Below, piece by piece: positions 47,916 to 60,545 of a stretch of 64,000 bases of DNA. The notes under the pieces are model-generated. The model made no database searches. It saw nothing but the letters and a program-made list of their open reading frames with translations, and was not told the DNA's origin. How positions within the stretch are numbered: position 1 is the stretch's first letter; each line of letters begins with the position of its first letter. Position numbers and translations under genes: made by a program. Source of the stretch: Aselliscus stoliczkanus (Eukaryota > Chordata > Mammalia > Chiroptera > Hipposideridae); NCBI GenBank assembly GCA_033961575.1, contig CM066729.1, positions 35,002,501 to 35,066,500 on the forward strand, in the 5' to 3' direction.

Positions 47916-48001
47916 GGTTTTTTGTTTTTATTATTCTTAATAGTTACAGATGTACAAAACTGTGCAATAGTTATCTTTTTCACCCCTTACAAAGTGACTA
48001 T
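47916..48001 (-). mobile_element. L1: Very short LINE-1 3' end
   Basis: Starts with a T-rich run, then 'tagttacagatgtacaaaac' and 'gtgcaatagttatctttttc'. This is the same 3' UTR block as in the young L1 at 528-2926. About 85 bp, an extreme 5' truncation. Confidence 0.75.
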
Positions 48002-48099
48002 AAATTTTTAATGTTTTTTCTTTTCATACGAGCATCTATTTCTCTAACACCGTGTTTAAAACTATATTTTACTTGTTGGATCACCTTGTCAGCTTTGTC

Positions 48100-48272
48100 A
48101 AAAAATCATTTTAGCATAGGGCTGGCCGAGTGGCGTGGTGGTTAAGCGCTGGCTTGGGAAGCCACTGGCCCCGGTTTGGTCCCACATATGAGGGCCAGTG
48201 ACACTGCCCTCAAAAAACGATAAAAATAAAAACAAAGAAAAGTAAAAAAAAAAAAAAAATCATTTTAGCATA
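48100..48272 (+). mobile_element. tRNA-derived SINE, type A, with perfect 19-bp TSD
   Basis: The TSD 'aaaaaatcattttagcata' lies at 48100-48118 and 48254-48272. The body is 48119-48253: head 'gggctggccgagtggcgtgg', end 'gacactgccctc', then an A-rich tail with a mixed linker. The perfect long TSD argues for a young insertion. Confidence 0.95.
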
Positions 48273-48727
48273 AATGTGTTGATTTCTTTATTTTGTTCCA
48301 TTGGTCTATATGTCTACCTTTATTGTAAATATAGCATTATCTTTATTACTACAAATTTAGGGTAAGTGTATTGTATTCATCTTGTTCTTATTGTTGTAAT
48401 TGCTTATTCTCAGTTCCTTGCATTTTGATATACAGCTTAAAATAAATCAGCTTCTGTGAAACATTCTGCTAGAATCATAATTGGAATAGTTGATTGTATA
48501 GATCCATATATAATTTATTATGACAATACAGTGTATTACATTCTATGAACATACTTATATCTCCATTTATTATAATCTTCATTAATTTTTGTCAGTGGTA
48601 TCTTATAGTGTTTAGGGTACAGGTCTTGGATATGTTTTTTTAAATTTATCTTTAAATGTCTCATATTTGGTGATACATGGTTTTTTTTCATTAGCCATGC
48701 CAAATTGTTTTGTTTGTTGCTAGTGTA

Positions 48728-48730
<3 letters not shown>

Positions 48731-48764
<34 letters not shown>
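48731..48764. repeat. (TG)17 microsatellite
   Basis: Pure TG dinucleotides inside the old L1. Confidence 0.97.
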
Positions 48765-48766
<2 letters not shown>

Positions 48767-50002
48767 TTAAATATTATGCTGCTAAATTGACCTGCTGCTT
48801 TTAGGACATTTTTGTAGATATCTCAAAATCTTAACTATTATTTTGTTGTTTTCCTTGCCTTATTACACTGGTTAGGGCATCCAATATAATCTTGAAAAGG
48901 AGTGATCAGAAAGAACAGTCTTCCCTTACACCAGACCTAAGGGGAAAAAACTCAGAACTTTCTCAGTGAATGTGATGGGGCTCCTAGTTAAATGCGGACA
49001 CTATTTGTTAAATTGAGAAAGCTGCCTTAATTTCTTAGACTTCTGAGAGATTTGAAATATATGAGTATTTTTTTTTCAGATTTTTCTGAATCTATTGAGA
49101 TGAACATGTTTTTTTTCTCATTTTTTAAATAGGTTATTATTATTTAGTGTATTAATTCACTTTTCCATGTTGAACGAACCTTTCATTTGTGTGATAAACT
49201 ATATTTGTTATATTATCTCTTTATAAAATTGTATTGAATATTTTATGTTTGTGTTCCCGAGAGATACCTGTCTCCAGTTTTTTTGGAGTCTGTTTGTCTG
49301 GTTTTGATGTCAGGGCAATGCTGAACTCTTTTCCAATGTTATATTATGTGAAGCACTAGTAGAGATTCTTTAATATTTAGCAAAACTCAACTTACTGATA
49401 TCTAGAATTTTAATTTAATATTGTTTTACAAAACAAATTTAATTTCTTATATTAGGGTTACTCAGACTATATAACTGTTTTGGAGTGGGCTTTGATAGTT
49501 TGTAACTTTCAAGGAATTTGTGCATTTCATCTAAGATGTTCAATTCACTGCTTTAAGTTCTTCATAGTTTTTCCTTTTCATCCTTCAATGTTTGCTGAAC
49601 TGTAATATCATGCCCTTTTTCATTCCTAGTAATAATAATGTGTCATCACTCTCTTTTGTCTAATCTGTATTACTAAAAGTTTATCAATTTTATTAATATT
49701 TTCAAAAGATTTTGGTTCCCTTGTCTATTGTTTTCTATTTTACAGATTTGTACTGTTACCTGCATTATTTACTTCATTCTGCTACTTTGGATTTAATCTT
49801 TTCTTGTTTAGAATCTTATTTCCACTTATATTTTATGTGGAAGTAAAAATGGAATCTAGAAATTTTTAAGTGTCTAAAGTAAGTCTCCACTACAAGAATT
49901 GCACATTGGGAAGAAAGCAATCCCTCTTTTGTATATCTTCTGAATGGTTTAAAAAAAATTATTGCATTATATATACCTGTTGAAATCAACTTCCTATCTT
50001 TT

Positions 50003-50145
50003 AAAAATTAATTTATTGGGATGGCAATGGTTAGTAAAATTATATAGGTTTCAAGTATACATATCTATAATACATCATCTGTATATTACACTGTATGTTC
50101 ACCACATAGAGTCAGTTCTCCTTCCTATCTTGTAGCAGCCATATC
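50003..50145 (-). mobile_element. LINE-1 3' end fragment, minus strand
   Basis: 'ttattgggatggcaatggtt', 'ataggtttcaagtatacat' and 'gttcaccacatagagtcagt' are L1 3' UTR text in reverse. Short. Confidence 0.7.
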
Positions 50146-51849
50146 TTTAAGTCTCTCCATCTTCTATTCCCAGACAACCTAGGCTGTAAGACTCTCTAAA
50201 AATGACATATACATTAGGCTTGGTGGATGAAAACCATGGATTCTCCAGCATCATATTCCTGTAGAAGCATTCTTTAAAGAGAAATCTTCCTCCCCCCATT
50301 TTTTCAATAATTGACTAAAAGATTATCTATTAAATATCTTCAATTGATTTATAGTTTTCTAGATGCTGAAAAATAAGTGGTCAATAACATCAATTCTCTG
50401 TTATATAAGGAAAATAAAAACTAAAACAACAAAACAAAATTGCTTTAAACATCATGTTGCAGATTGTACTAAGTATCTATCCTGTAATTAAAATTTATAT
50501 ATCACCTTTAATATTTAAAAGTGATATCTAGGTCTAGATATAGGTATACATAAATATTTTAAAAGCTAATATATAATTTAATTCTAGTTGTAGCCTATGT
50601 GAGCTTTGAAAGATGCAAAGTTGTTCCTTTTTCCAATAAAATTTATTTATTAATCGAGTAGGATTAAAGTTGATGTATTAAAATAACTTCCATGAAATAA
50701 TGTATGTAGGTTATCTATTTAGCTCAGTGTCACACTTTAAATTTTACTCATCTTTATTCTATGTCATTGATGTAAGACTGTGGAGTTTATTTTCCTTTGG
50801 AAGCATTCTGCTTAAATTCATGACTCCATTAACATCTTCCCACTTCTTAGCTGTCATGCAATGAACTTGATAAATGTAACTTAAAGCTTGTACTTAATTA
50901 TAATTATCTAAACAAACCAACAAACATGGTGTTAAATTGATATTTTAATTTTACCTCCACTTATCCTGGTATTAGGTAGACATATATTATGTTCACCTCT
51001 CCTTTGTTTCTCATTACAATTATTGTGGCCCTGCTCCCCTTCTCACCAGTGATAACATAAGTTGTTCATGTAGTACTAGAACTATATTCCACTTAAATCC
51101 CTTATAATTATTGAAGGAATAACCAGTCAATCTGTTTATTTGACTACATAACAGCAAATCATATTATCTGTATGGTAGCTTTTTCAACCATTTTTCTTGG
51201 TAGGTAGATAAACTTTAATTCTGGAAACATCAATTGTATTTTGTGATCCTATATTTTGACCTCTCAATAATGGGCAGAATTTTCTTTAATCCAACTAGAT
51301 TAAAGAATATTCTTTTTCGTATTGTTGGATAGCAATAGGACATAAGAGTCTAGCAGGAGATAGCTAAAGGGAAGAAGCAACAGTGCCGGGAGGTGGGTAA
51401 AATATTTTTCTTATGTTATTTGAGTCAGTGTTTATATAAAAAAATGCAACATTAGGCACTATTGCTCTACTAAAGATATCCAAGATGTAAATATTAAAGC
51501 ACTATTCTTCAGGGCTTCAGGTTGCATATTTTATAAGTGAACTGGAATTCAATCAAAGTATTGATGCTGATTCCACTGTAACTTTAGCTTCTAGGCAAAA
51601 AACAAAACAAAACAACAACAACAACAAAAAAACAAAACAGAGAGAGTTGGTAGTTAGGATAAAGACAGCCTAAATTTTAAAACATTCTAGGCACTCCACA
51701 AAAGTTTTCATTATTTGAACAAAAGGAACTCTAAATCAGGAATGTGCATTACCCACCACCCCCAAAATTCAGAGAAGCTAAGAGGTTGCACAATAAAAAA
51801 ATAACTCAATTTGTAATGAGTTACTGTGAGTATACATTAGACAACTTTC
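50146..51849. other. Unassigned DNA
   Basis: About 1.7 kb. An (aacaa)n-like A/C-rich simple stretch lies at 51597-51638. Otherwise nothing recognised. Confidence 0.45.
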
Positions 51850-52050
51850 TAATTTAGTAGATGAGCTCATTTACTAACGAAAATAATGTTATGAGGTAAA
51901 TAGTTTTATTATTCTCTCCATTTTATTGAAGGTAAAACTGAAGTATAAAATTAGTTGCCCAGAGTCACTCAGATGTAAGTGAGTGATAAAGCCTGAAAGG
52001 AATTTTGCTTCTAGAATTCAAATATTTTAACCTCTGTATTATGTTGACTC
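51850..52050 (-). repeat. MIR SINE, minus strand
   Basis: 'aatgttatgaggtaaatag', 'tctccattttattgaaggta', 'gttgcccagagtcactcaga' and 'gtgataaagcctgaaagg' match the MIR core in reverse, in full order. Confidence 0.75.
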
Positions 52051-52189
52051 ATCTTATGGATACATATAAGAGCAAGACCAAGAAATACATTTGCTTGTTA
52101 GAAAATAAATAAGACACTTAAAAATAGAGAATCAGAATGAGGATTTGGGCAAAATCAAGCCATATACCAATGTGCGCCGATAATCATGA

Positions 52190-52525
52190 TCACTACCATC
52201 ACCACCAACACCACCACCACCACTATAACCACCACCACCATCATCACCACCAAACCACCACCAACACCACTATCACCACCACCATCACCACCACCACCAC
52301 CACCACCATCATCACCACCACCACCACCACATAACCACCATCACTACCACATCACCACCATCACCACCACTACCACCACCAACAACACCACCATCACCAC
52401 CAACACCACCACCACCATCACCACCACCACCATCATCACCACCACCATCACCACTATCACCACCACTATCACCACCACCACCACCACCACTACCACCACG
52501 ACCACCACACCACGACAGCTACAAC
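52190..52525. repeat. CCA/TCA trinucleotide satellite tract (about 335 bp)
   Basis: A nearly uninterrupted run of CAC-type triplets, mixed with 'atc', 'act' and 'aac' triplets. The plus strand is almost free of G, so one strand is C/A-only and the other G/T-only. Frames through it read as poly-His, poly-Thr or poly-Pro and, on the minus strand, poly-Val. They reflect composition only. Confidence 0.97.
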
Positions 52526-53058
52526 AACCACCATTATAAGTATCACCTAACATCAATTAGCACTGTTCTATATATTCCTCTATGCTAGGGGAATATTTAA
52601 AAACTGTCAAAATTAATCAGGGCTGGGGGGACAAAGCAACAATATCAACAAAATACTATTTTTTCAAGTATAAAATAATTTAGCTTTATCTAAGAATGGC
52701 ACATACATTTTCATGAAGACATATTTCAAGGTTGAAAGTAACAATATACTGTAATACTATAGAAAGTTTTACAATCCATATTGTACATTTCTTGATAATT
52801 AACATAAGAGCAAAGACTTGTTTGGAAAATATTCAGTAATAAAAAATTGTTTATTATATGTAAAAGATAGAAAAGGTCATCATAATTTTCCAGATTAAAA
52901 TACAAGTTGCTGAGCATGTTAAATAATAATACATATAAACAGTATGCACACCCAAAGGCAAGAGATAAGGTAAAAGATCAATGTCAAATATTCAAAGCTT
53001 ATAGTTATTAGAATCTGACTTTTTTACATCAGCAGGAATTGTTCAGATATTTCATAAA
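52526..53058. other. Unassigned AT-rich DNA
   Basis: Nothing recognised. Confidence 0.45.
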
Positions 53059-53168
53059 AAATTAAATATAAAGTAAAATTCTGTGCAATATATTTTAAAA
53101 AAAGAAAATACTAAAATTAAATATAAAGTAAAATTCTGTGCAATATATTTTAAAAAAAGAAAATATTA
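53059..53168. repeat. 55-bp tandem duplication, almost perfect
   Basis: The block starting 'aaattaaatataaagtaaaa' at 53059 repeats at 53114. The copies differ at about one base near the end ('aaatact' versus 'aaatatt'). Confidence 0.95.
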
Positions 53169-55039
53169 CAACTATTTCACTTTTTATTGAGGATTGTAGT
53201 TTCCTTTCTACTTTTTCTCAAGCAGGATTTCATTTTATGTTGAAGTAGTCCATTTTAAAAATAATGTAACTTTGATAACAGTCATCTCCCCAATAAACTT
53301 TAATTGAAAGAAAAAGGCAAAAAAAAAAAAAATAATAATGTAGGTCTAAGTGGTAAAACTCCAAATCTTCTATATTAAGTCTTTTGTCTATATATCTGAT
53401 GAATCATTCTGCAAAGATGAAGTTTGCATTCCAGAACTAAATTGACACTTAAAATGGAATAATTTTATCCTGTCAATATATTCCAGAATTTTAAAACAAA
53501 AGAGTGAAGGGAAGGTCATAGACATATTAAAAAGAATATTGAATGTAAACATGAAAAAGTCATTATATGTTTCATGAAGGATATTTTGGAAATGCAGAAT
53601 ATACATGTCAGAAAACCAAACAGATTTAAAAATATTCATAAGCATTCCTTTTCTATCATTATAAGTTGTTTCTTTACCAAGCAAATGTGAACTATTTAAG
53701 AGTCCATTCAGATATATTTAAATATATGTATATGGTTGCATATATACATAAATAAAAGTATGTGTACAAATCTGTACATGCATATACATTTATCTGGATA
53801 TATAGCATGGCAATATCAAAACTTCCTTGAAAGTAAATGTAAATATCTTAAATAGGTAACATGTCCCTTAAGCATAATCAAGTACTGTTAACAACCAAAG
53901 TGCCCAAAGATATAACATCCACCAGCTCACCTAAATGTATAATTTGGGGACTATTTAGTCAATAGATTTCATCTGTCTTTCATTTAGGGATTTGAATCAA
54001 AATCTTGCTACATTTTTCAATGAGATAAAGAATATAGCGTGAGCTTGATTTGAAAAAATAAAAGCTCAGTTTTGGATAGTATTTTCAATTCTAATCAAAT
54101 CCTGTGGTATTCTGCATATTGTCTTTATTTTTTACTAACTCCAAGAGCAAGGAAGTGGCAAATAGAAAAGATAATTATGCGTCCACTACATTTGTTCTAA
54201 ATGAAGAAGTTATACTTTGTATTTTGTTTCATAGTTTCCAAATAATAGAACTTAATTACTTTGTGCAAACTTTTCTGAGAGTTCCGGTATAGATAAACAA
54301 ACTAATATTTATTCAGTACTTACTTTGCATGAAGAATATTGGTTAAATTACTAGTTCCTTCTCAAATAGCTGGAAAGTAAGGGTGGTAAGAAAGAAGCTT
54401 TAAAATCAGATTGCTTGACTCCAATGCTTTGGCCTTTCCTTGCACATTTTCTGTATATAATAAGCTCATTATGTTGTTCACTGAAGCCTAGAGAAAAAGT
54501 ACACCAGTCTTAAGTGACCAATGTTAACTTGGTAATAATTATTAGACAAATACTTTTTATTTGTTTTTGTTTTTGTTTACATTTCAATCAAATATGATAG
54601 CGATACAGAATTAGTTTTCTCTTTAAATTTATTTTTATAAAATATAAAAATTACAGAGATTAACTTATGTTCAAAGTAATCATTGAAACACTTCCATTAT
54701 ATTTTGAAATAACCACCCATCTCCTCATTCTCTCCTCTTTGTATCACTACACTTCTAACACGAAGCCAATCAAATAAAGATCTTGGTGTGTTGTGTATGT
54801 ATTAGTCTGTACATCAATCTCAAAAATTAAAGCCAGAGTTTTGTGATTGATTTTAACTATGAAAGATGTATTGCCATGTGGCAAACACTTGAACACACAT
54901 ACACACACACGCATCTTGTTTTAGGATGTAAAATTTATAATTGCTTTTAAAATGTACCCTTAATATTTTATAATACAATGTAATTATTTAAAAATATTTA
55001 TTTTTTCTCGTTAAATCTACACAAAATTCTATTAGACAT
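53169..55039. other. Unassigned AT-rich DNA
   Basis: About 1.9 kb. A13 followed by (aat) near 53320-53338 could be the end of an unknown retroposon. Otherwise nothing recognised. A 98-codon minus-strand frame (53684-53388) has no motif. Confidence 0.4.
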
Positions 55040-55124
55040 AAAGAATTGAGATGACTTGTCCAAGACCATAATGTAAGTAGAACTACAGCAAGAGCCCAGG
55101 TCTTCAGTTTACTGCTACTGTATT

Positions 55125-55127
<3 letters not shown>
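55040..55127 (-). repeat. MIR fragment, minus strand
   Basis: 'gatgacttgtccaagaccat', 'aatgtaagtagaactacagc' and 'aagagcccaggtcttcagtt' match the MIR centre in reverse. It runs directly into the CT repeat. Confidence 0.65.
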
Positions 55128-55203
<76 letters not shown>

Positions 55204-55209
55204 TCTCTG
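55128..55209. repeat. (CT)n microsatellite, about 80 bp
   Basis: CT dinucleotides with one or two G interruptions. A pure polypyrimidine strand. Minus-strand frames read as Arg-Glu repeats. Confidence 0.97.
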
Positions 55210-55839
55210 TAAAAAATAATCAATCACTTTGTTGGTAAATCTTGCTAAAAAAAAATATTGCTACTCCCTGGATATTCTTTTTAAAAAATATATTGTATCT
55301 TCTTAATTTGTCAAGGATTTATTTTTTTCTAAATCCTCACTGCAACATTTGTTGAATGGCAATGCGTTTATTAGTGTTCTAATATTAATTAGAAAATGTC
55401 TATCATTAGCATGCTATTATACAAACTGCAAAGGTCAATATTAATCAAGAAAACATTGTAATATAGCATCAAGATTAGTATTAAAGCAATTTTTGTTTAA
55501 AATAATAATGAATTTTGGAGGCTATTACATAAACACCTTCTTGAGTGCCTACAGCATCATCCTATGATAAGAACAGTAGGGAGAAAACCATGCAATATAT
55601 GTTTGAAAGATAATTGTTAACCTATTAGACTGGGATGAGATCCTCAGGAAGCATAAATGGGCACATGAGAATGACTAAATCAACTTCTAAGAAAGGTGGA
55701 ATCCTCTAATGTGAAGGACTTTGGTTGTGCTCTGTGGGTAACTTAGATCAAGAGAGGGGACAGAATATCACTAATAGTGACAATATTGTTCTATTCTTTA
55801 TCCAACATTATTCATGCTTAAGAAATATTTAAAAATATG
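55210..55839. other. Unassigned DNA
   Basis: Nothing recognised. Confidence 0.45.
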
Positions 55840-56712
55840 GTTCTGAAGAGGCTACATATTCAGCCTAGAATGGCACGGCTTTGCTCCAGAGCCTAAAGGT
55901 CTGCTCTGAGACACCACTCTTATGACTGGCCAGGGCCCTCACAGGCGTCATCATATACCACTAAGATGCCTCTTGGACCACAACCTGAACCTGCTGCAGA
56001 ACCTTTTCAAAAATGGCAATCATCTAAGTCACCTGGCAAATAGATCAGAGGAGCATGCACAATATTGCACATGCTGTTTCCAAAACTGAAAAGAAGCTGA
56101 TCAAGCATTGAAACTCCTTTAATAGTTGGAGGTTCAAGATGAAATATATTGCCCTTTCTTTTTCTCAATGAGGTAGGTATCACAGCATGCTCAAGAACAC
56201 TCAATTTCTATATATTTCACTGATCATGAAAGATTTTTAGAGTTAACTTCCAACCACTGGCATGCAGGAAACATTAGTGCATTTGGGGTATTTGCTGAGC
56301 ATCTAGTTGATTAACATGCTGTCACCAAGATAATGCATTAGTAGATATTCTATCAGTGTAAGTATAAGAATAATTGATTCAGATTACATAGTGGTAGAGA
56401 GTGTGAGAATTAACTCTGCCCCAGGGCAAGACAAAAACATGACTACTACAGTTGGGTGATCTGTCTTGATAGAATTGAAAAGAAGGAATTCCTCAAATCA
56501 ATAGATGGATATCAAGTGCCAGAGGCTGTGATAATATGTTGTAGAAAATATACCATATCAGTAAGGCAGTTCAAATTAGGCCTACAACTTGGTTTTTAAG
56601 TATAAATTAATCATCTTCTGCCATAATTAATCTAGTTTTGGCAGATATAATTCTAATTCAATAAAAGTGAATGAATTTGATGGGCATGATAATGATGCAT
56701 CCTTTAAGTTTG

Positions 56713-56765
<53 letters not shown>

Positions 56766-57360
56766 TTAGATAGATATAGATATATAGGTATATATATATG
56801 AGTGGTTCTAATTTCTGTCATTGTACCTATGATACAATATTGCTTCTGTTCTATTAATTTGGTCAAGGATGGAAGCTTTAAGCACTTCCACCTTGGCTTT
56901 TCCCCAGTAACAAAGTTTACTGCATAGGTCAGGGGACCCAATGTTAGTGTTCTGCTAACTATATCTATTCCAATTATACACTCAAGGATAGGTAAAATAG
57001 CCACAGGTTGGATCTGTTAACTCATTGATGTCCTTTGAAATGGACTTGGACTGGAAACAAGTCCATATCACAGTGCTTCTGTGCAATTCCACTGTAAGAG
57101 GGCAACTATGATGGCATCCTGGGTCTCTTGATATTAGTGTCCTTTATATCCAACAGCTCTTGAAAGATGTCTTTCCTCAGTATATAATTAGTTACTTGAT
57201 AAATGACCATCCATCTCTGAGCAACAGCTACTGCTTATATTTGCTGTAAGATTATAAGTTCCCTCCTCAAGGGGACAGAGCTTCTTCCTTTGAAATTCTT
57301 TGTGAGTTTCCCTTTTCTCCTTTGTGTAACTCCCTTTAACATACAGACTGGATTAGCCAT
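55840..57360 (-). pseudogene. ERVL-like endogenous retrovirus internal (pol) relic
   Basis: Class III (ERVL-type) internal text on the minus strand. The protease-side segment is in the frame at 57004-56627, which has a run ending 'KPRWKCLKLPSLTKL'. Reverse transcriptase side text follows around 56580-56450 and later pol text at 55990-55860, so the order PR to RT is kept with gaps. Stops, deletions and a GATA expansion break every frame. No gag, env or LTR is visible beside it. It is an ancient fixed fragment without coding ability. The assignment is by recognition of short segments and is moderately sure. Confidence 0.55.
56713..56764. repeat. (GATA)13 microsatellite
   Basis: A pure GATA run, followed by a degenerate GATA/TA tail to about 56800. 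It lies within the retroviral relic. Confidence 0.97.
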
Positions 57361-58489
57361 CATTTAAAGCATATAGGTTGCTATTCACAGTGTGGGGCCC
57401 GGGACCAAATGTCTTGTCATCATCTGTAAGACTTAGCTCACTTAAACTTACTGAATCAGAAATCTGCGTTTTTATCAATATCCTTAGGTATTCTCTAAAT
57501 AAAGTTCGTGACAAACTGATTTTGCACAAACATCACCCATTTGCATTAATTAATATTTTAAGTTCCATCATTTTTATTTCTAATTCAAGATGTGAAGTTG
57601 GTTGAAGATAAGAACTTTCAAAATTCTTTTCTGCCCTGAGAAACAGTCAAAAGATCATAAGCTACTAAATTAAGAACTCAAACAATAATTTTCAGCTGCA
57701 GGTCTATTAACAAATAGTAAACATCATGCTGGAGTTTTAGTTAATAAATTATGGATCAGTGCACCTATTGTCTTCCTTGTATGAATTTTCTCTTTTAAAT
57801 ATTTCACAGAAATCAGTACTTTCTGATTCCTACACTCCTATGGGTTCAACACTGTACCAATTTTGCTCACAAGGTATTCAGTTAATACAAGATAACACAT
57901 GATTGTAAGTAGAGAAATATAATTAGTGTTCTATCTGTAAAAGTAGTTGAAGTAAAAGACCCTTTGCTTAAAAAGTAATGACTGAAGTAAATTCTGAATC
58001 ACATAACCCAACTGCCAGTTCTATAATTGTCTTTTTCTACTTAATGATATGGTACATTAGGTGGGAATTCTTGTGTCCGTCTAGTTCAATTAAATCACAT
58101 GGTTTGTTTTGTGTTTTTAAATTATAAGGTAATTTTTATTTATCAACAATCAAGCATAGTTTCCAAACAAACCATTGAGCATTTTTTGGGATTGTATTGT
58201 GAACTGAAATTTCCTTTTTAATCATAATCCTCAAAATTGTTTAACTGGAGACTAAACTGTGTATTATGTTCCAAAATGAAATTATAAAAAAAAGTGATAA
58301 TCCATATTAAACACGTGTGAGCTAATCACATCCATGTAGATGAATATAGATGCAAACATATCTATTTCTACATACACATATATTGGGATATGTATGTTAG
58401 GAAGATACATCTAGTTATACACAATAACATAGATGTAAAGGCGTAGATCATTGGCATATTTAATACCTCTTTATTACAAAAGTTATGAT
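57361..58489. other. Unassigned DNA
   Basis: Nothing recognised. Confidence 0.45.
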
Positions 58490-58650
58490 TTGGTAATTAT
58501 CATTGAAGTTACAAGTCAATTATCTTCGTTTGACACTGAGGCTCAAAATGGTGAACTACCTCTTAAGAAAAGGTAGTTTACCCAGCTGCAGATCAAAGTC
58601 TAATATCAGGCAACCTGACTCCTAGCATAATAATCTCTTTTGAGGTTTCC
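58490..58650 (-). repeat. MIR-like repeat, minus strand
   Basis: 'tttgacactgaggctcaaaa', 'tagtttacccagctgcagat' and 'caacctgactcctagcataa' follow the MIR order in reverse. Diverged. Confidence 0.5.
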
Positions 58651-59261
58651 TTTTTAGTTAGTGACTTTTTATTTTGGCTCCTAACATTGCTTGATTAACA
58701 TATATTTTAAAAATTTGAAAGAGATAAGTAGGTGCTACCCTTAAAATGTGCTCATTATAATGTCAAATAATCCAATATTTTTCACAGTGTTCTTTGCTTT
58801 TAACAGCCCAGTGGGATTCATTCTGCCACTTTATTCTTCAAAGTAACAAGTGTTCCAATTGCATGTGAAATTTTACACTGCATAACGATGAAGGCATAAT
58901 CAATAAATGGCCAGTTCATTCAGTATTTTGAATACTTTGCAGAACAGAAGGTCATGCCTGATGAGAATACTATAGCAAACCTGTCACTGAGTGATTACAA
59001 TGATTCAACACTAATTAGAGTATTACTTTTTCTTAGATGCAGTGCTTAACTTGGTTATTACCTAAAGTAAAATTTAACATTGAGTTCTTCTTGCTTTAAA
59101 TATTTTATTAGCAACCCAATTCCTAACTGAATGTAAGATCAGTACATAACTATAAATGTCCTTGAAGCATAGTGTTTCTTTATGAGTGTGCTAGAACAGT
59201 GAGTATACGACTCTCAACAATGATATTGTAAAACATAAAGAGGCATATAGTCAATTTATAA
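58651..59261. other. Unassigned DNA
   Basis: Nothing recognised. Confidence 0.45.
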
Positions 59262-59735
59262 TAATTTTTTCAACAAATATTTGTTGTGCTTTGAGCAAAG
59301 TGCTGAATTCAGTAGAGTAGTGAAATGAAATTAATACTGTGACCTATATGAGTGTTCATGTATTTAACTCACATTTATTTGCAAGAAAAACTATTGTTCA
59401 TCTATGTCAAATTTGAAAAGAACTGGTTCCTACTCTCAATGGATTCATTATGTAATGTTACATAGAAAAAAAGCACGCAACTAGACATATCTTGGTGAAT
59501 ATATAAAGGGTTAAACAAAATGATTTGAGGGCTCTATAGAGGTAATATTGAGTCCCACGTAGAGTAGGTAATATTTGAGCTTGGACTTGAATAGTAACAT
59601 TTGATGGACAGAAAAAAAAAGCTTAGAGTAGTTTAGCAATATTTTAGCAATATTGAGTAAAGGCAATGAGTCATGAAAGACCATGGCATGCCAGTTATTA
59701 ATAAGTAGTTTCTCACCTGTGAAACAAAAATACAT
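59262..59735 (-). repeat. L2 LINE 3' end, minus strand
   Basis: Begins 'ttttcaacaaatatttgttg' and passes 'ggttcctactctcaatggat'. It reaches 'ggtaatatttgagcttggac', 'ttgaatagtaacatttgatg', the usual reversed L2 3' course. A short 'tttagcaatat' duplication lies at 59632-59655. Confidence 0.65.
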
Positions 59736-60424
59736 ACACAATAACGGAGGGTTCAGTAGCTAGAGATGAGATTATATGAGGTTATAAGAACAAATCTTAT
59801 GAAGTACTCAACTTTCCATGTTAAGACATTTTAAACATTTTCTCTTGGTAATATAAAACACATTAAAAAGTTATCTCATAGGTTAATCTGGCAGTGTTCT
59901 AAAGTGAAATGGCAGGTGGAATGACTGAACTCAAGTATGTCATTTGGGAAGGTATTGTAAGAATTTAACTGTTGTTAGATACACTTCTCTATATATGTAA
60001 TAGATGTGTATCCAAAATCATTCTTTAAATTAGTTGGTAAAACTAATTATGATAATGAAATGCATTTGCATATCACTCTATAGTCTCAATTTGTTACATA
60101 TATTACCATATGCAATTCTATGGGTGGTGGCAGACATGAAAAAGGCAATGCAACATTTGGAGTAGAAGAGTTTGTATTAGAGACATAAAGGAAACTGCTC
60201 AGAATCATACAAGTAATGAGTAAAGAAAACAAAATGAGACCTTGGACCTCCTAAATTTATTCATCATATTTTATAATAAATTTTAACTAATAAAGGAAAA
60301 AAATCACATTTTAATAACATGTATAAATGTGAATATTTAAATTGCATACCTATTGTTGAAATATTGAATAGATTGATACTTAATTGGTTTGCTGATTTAA
60401 ATTTAGAAATCCATATTAATAATT
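59736..60424. other. Unassigned DNA with a weak MIR-like patch
   Basis: Around 60080-60250 there is a loose MIR-like order ('gctcagaatcatacaagtaa'). Otherwise nothing recognised. Confidence 0.35.
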
Positions 60425-60545
60425 AATTTAACAAATATTTGTTGCTAGCATAAATAAATGACTGACAAGGAAAGGAACACTACCTACACCTTAATGAAAC
60501 CTAAAGCCTAGTAGAGAAGACATAAATCACTTTATAATTACTAAA
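60425..60545 (-). repeat. L2 end fragment, minus strand
   Basis: 'atttaacaaatatttgttgc' then 'aatgaaacctaaagcctagt' matches the reversed L2 3' end. Confidence 0.5.

Larger units (their letters stand above)
46785..49835 (-). mobile_element. L1: Old LINE-1, minus strand, with nested insertions
   Basis: The 3' UTR begins near 46785 ('cataatttttataaaataca'), followed by the ORF2 C-terminus in reverse ('agagttctgcttattccaca', 'tctccaacacttg'). The text continues in order to the reverse transcriptase and mid-ORF2 regions near 49240-49830. A short young L1 end (47916-48001) and a SINE (48119-48253) sit inside it. All frames are broken. Confidence 0.78.

Noticed and set aside
52137..52556. Histidine-, threonine- and proline-rich frames and a valine-rich frame on the other strand
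   Set aside because: They are direct readings of the CCA trinucleotide tract in different frames.
53280..53340. Possible retroposon 3' end (A13 followed by AAT units)
   Set aside because: No recognisable body upstream and no TSD.
54988..55227. Arg-Glu-rich frame
   Set aside because: Product of the CT microsatellite.
57041..57072. Short palindrome around 'tggacttggactggaaacaa'
   Set aside because: The arms are only about 8 bp and there is no flanking duplication. Likely chance within the retroviral relic.
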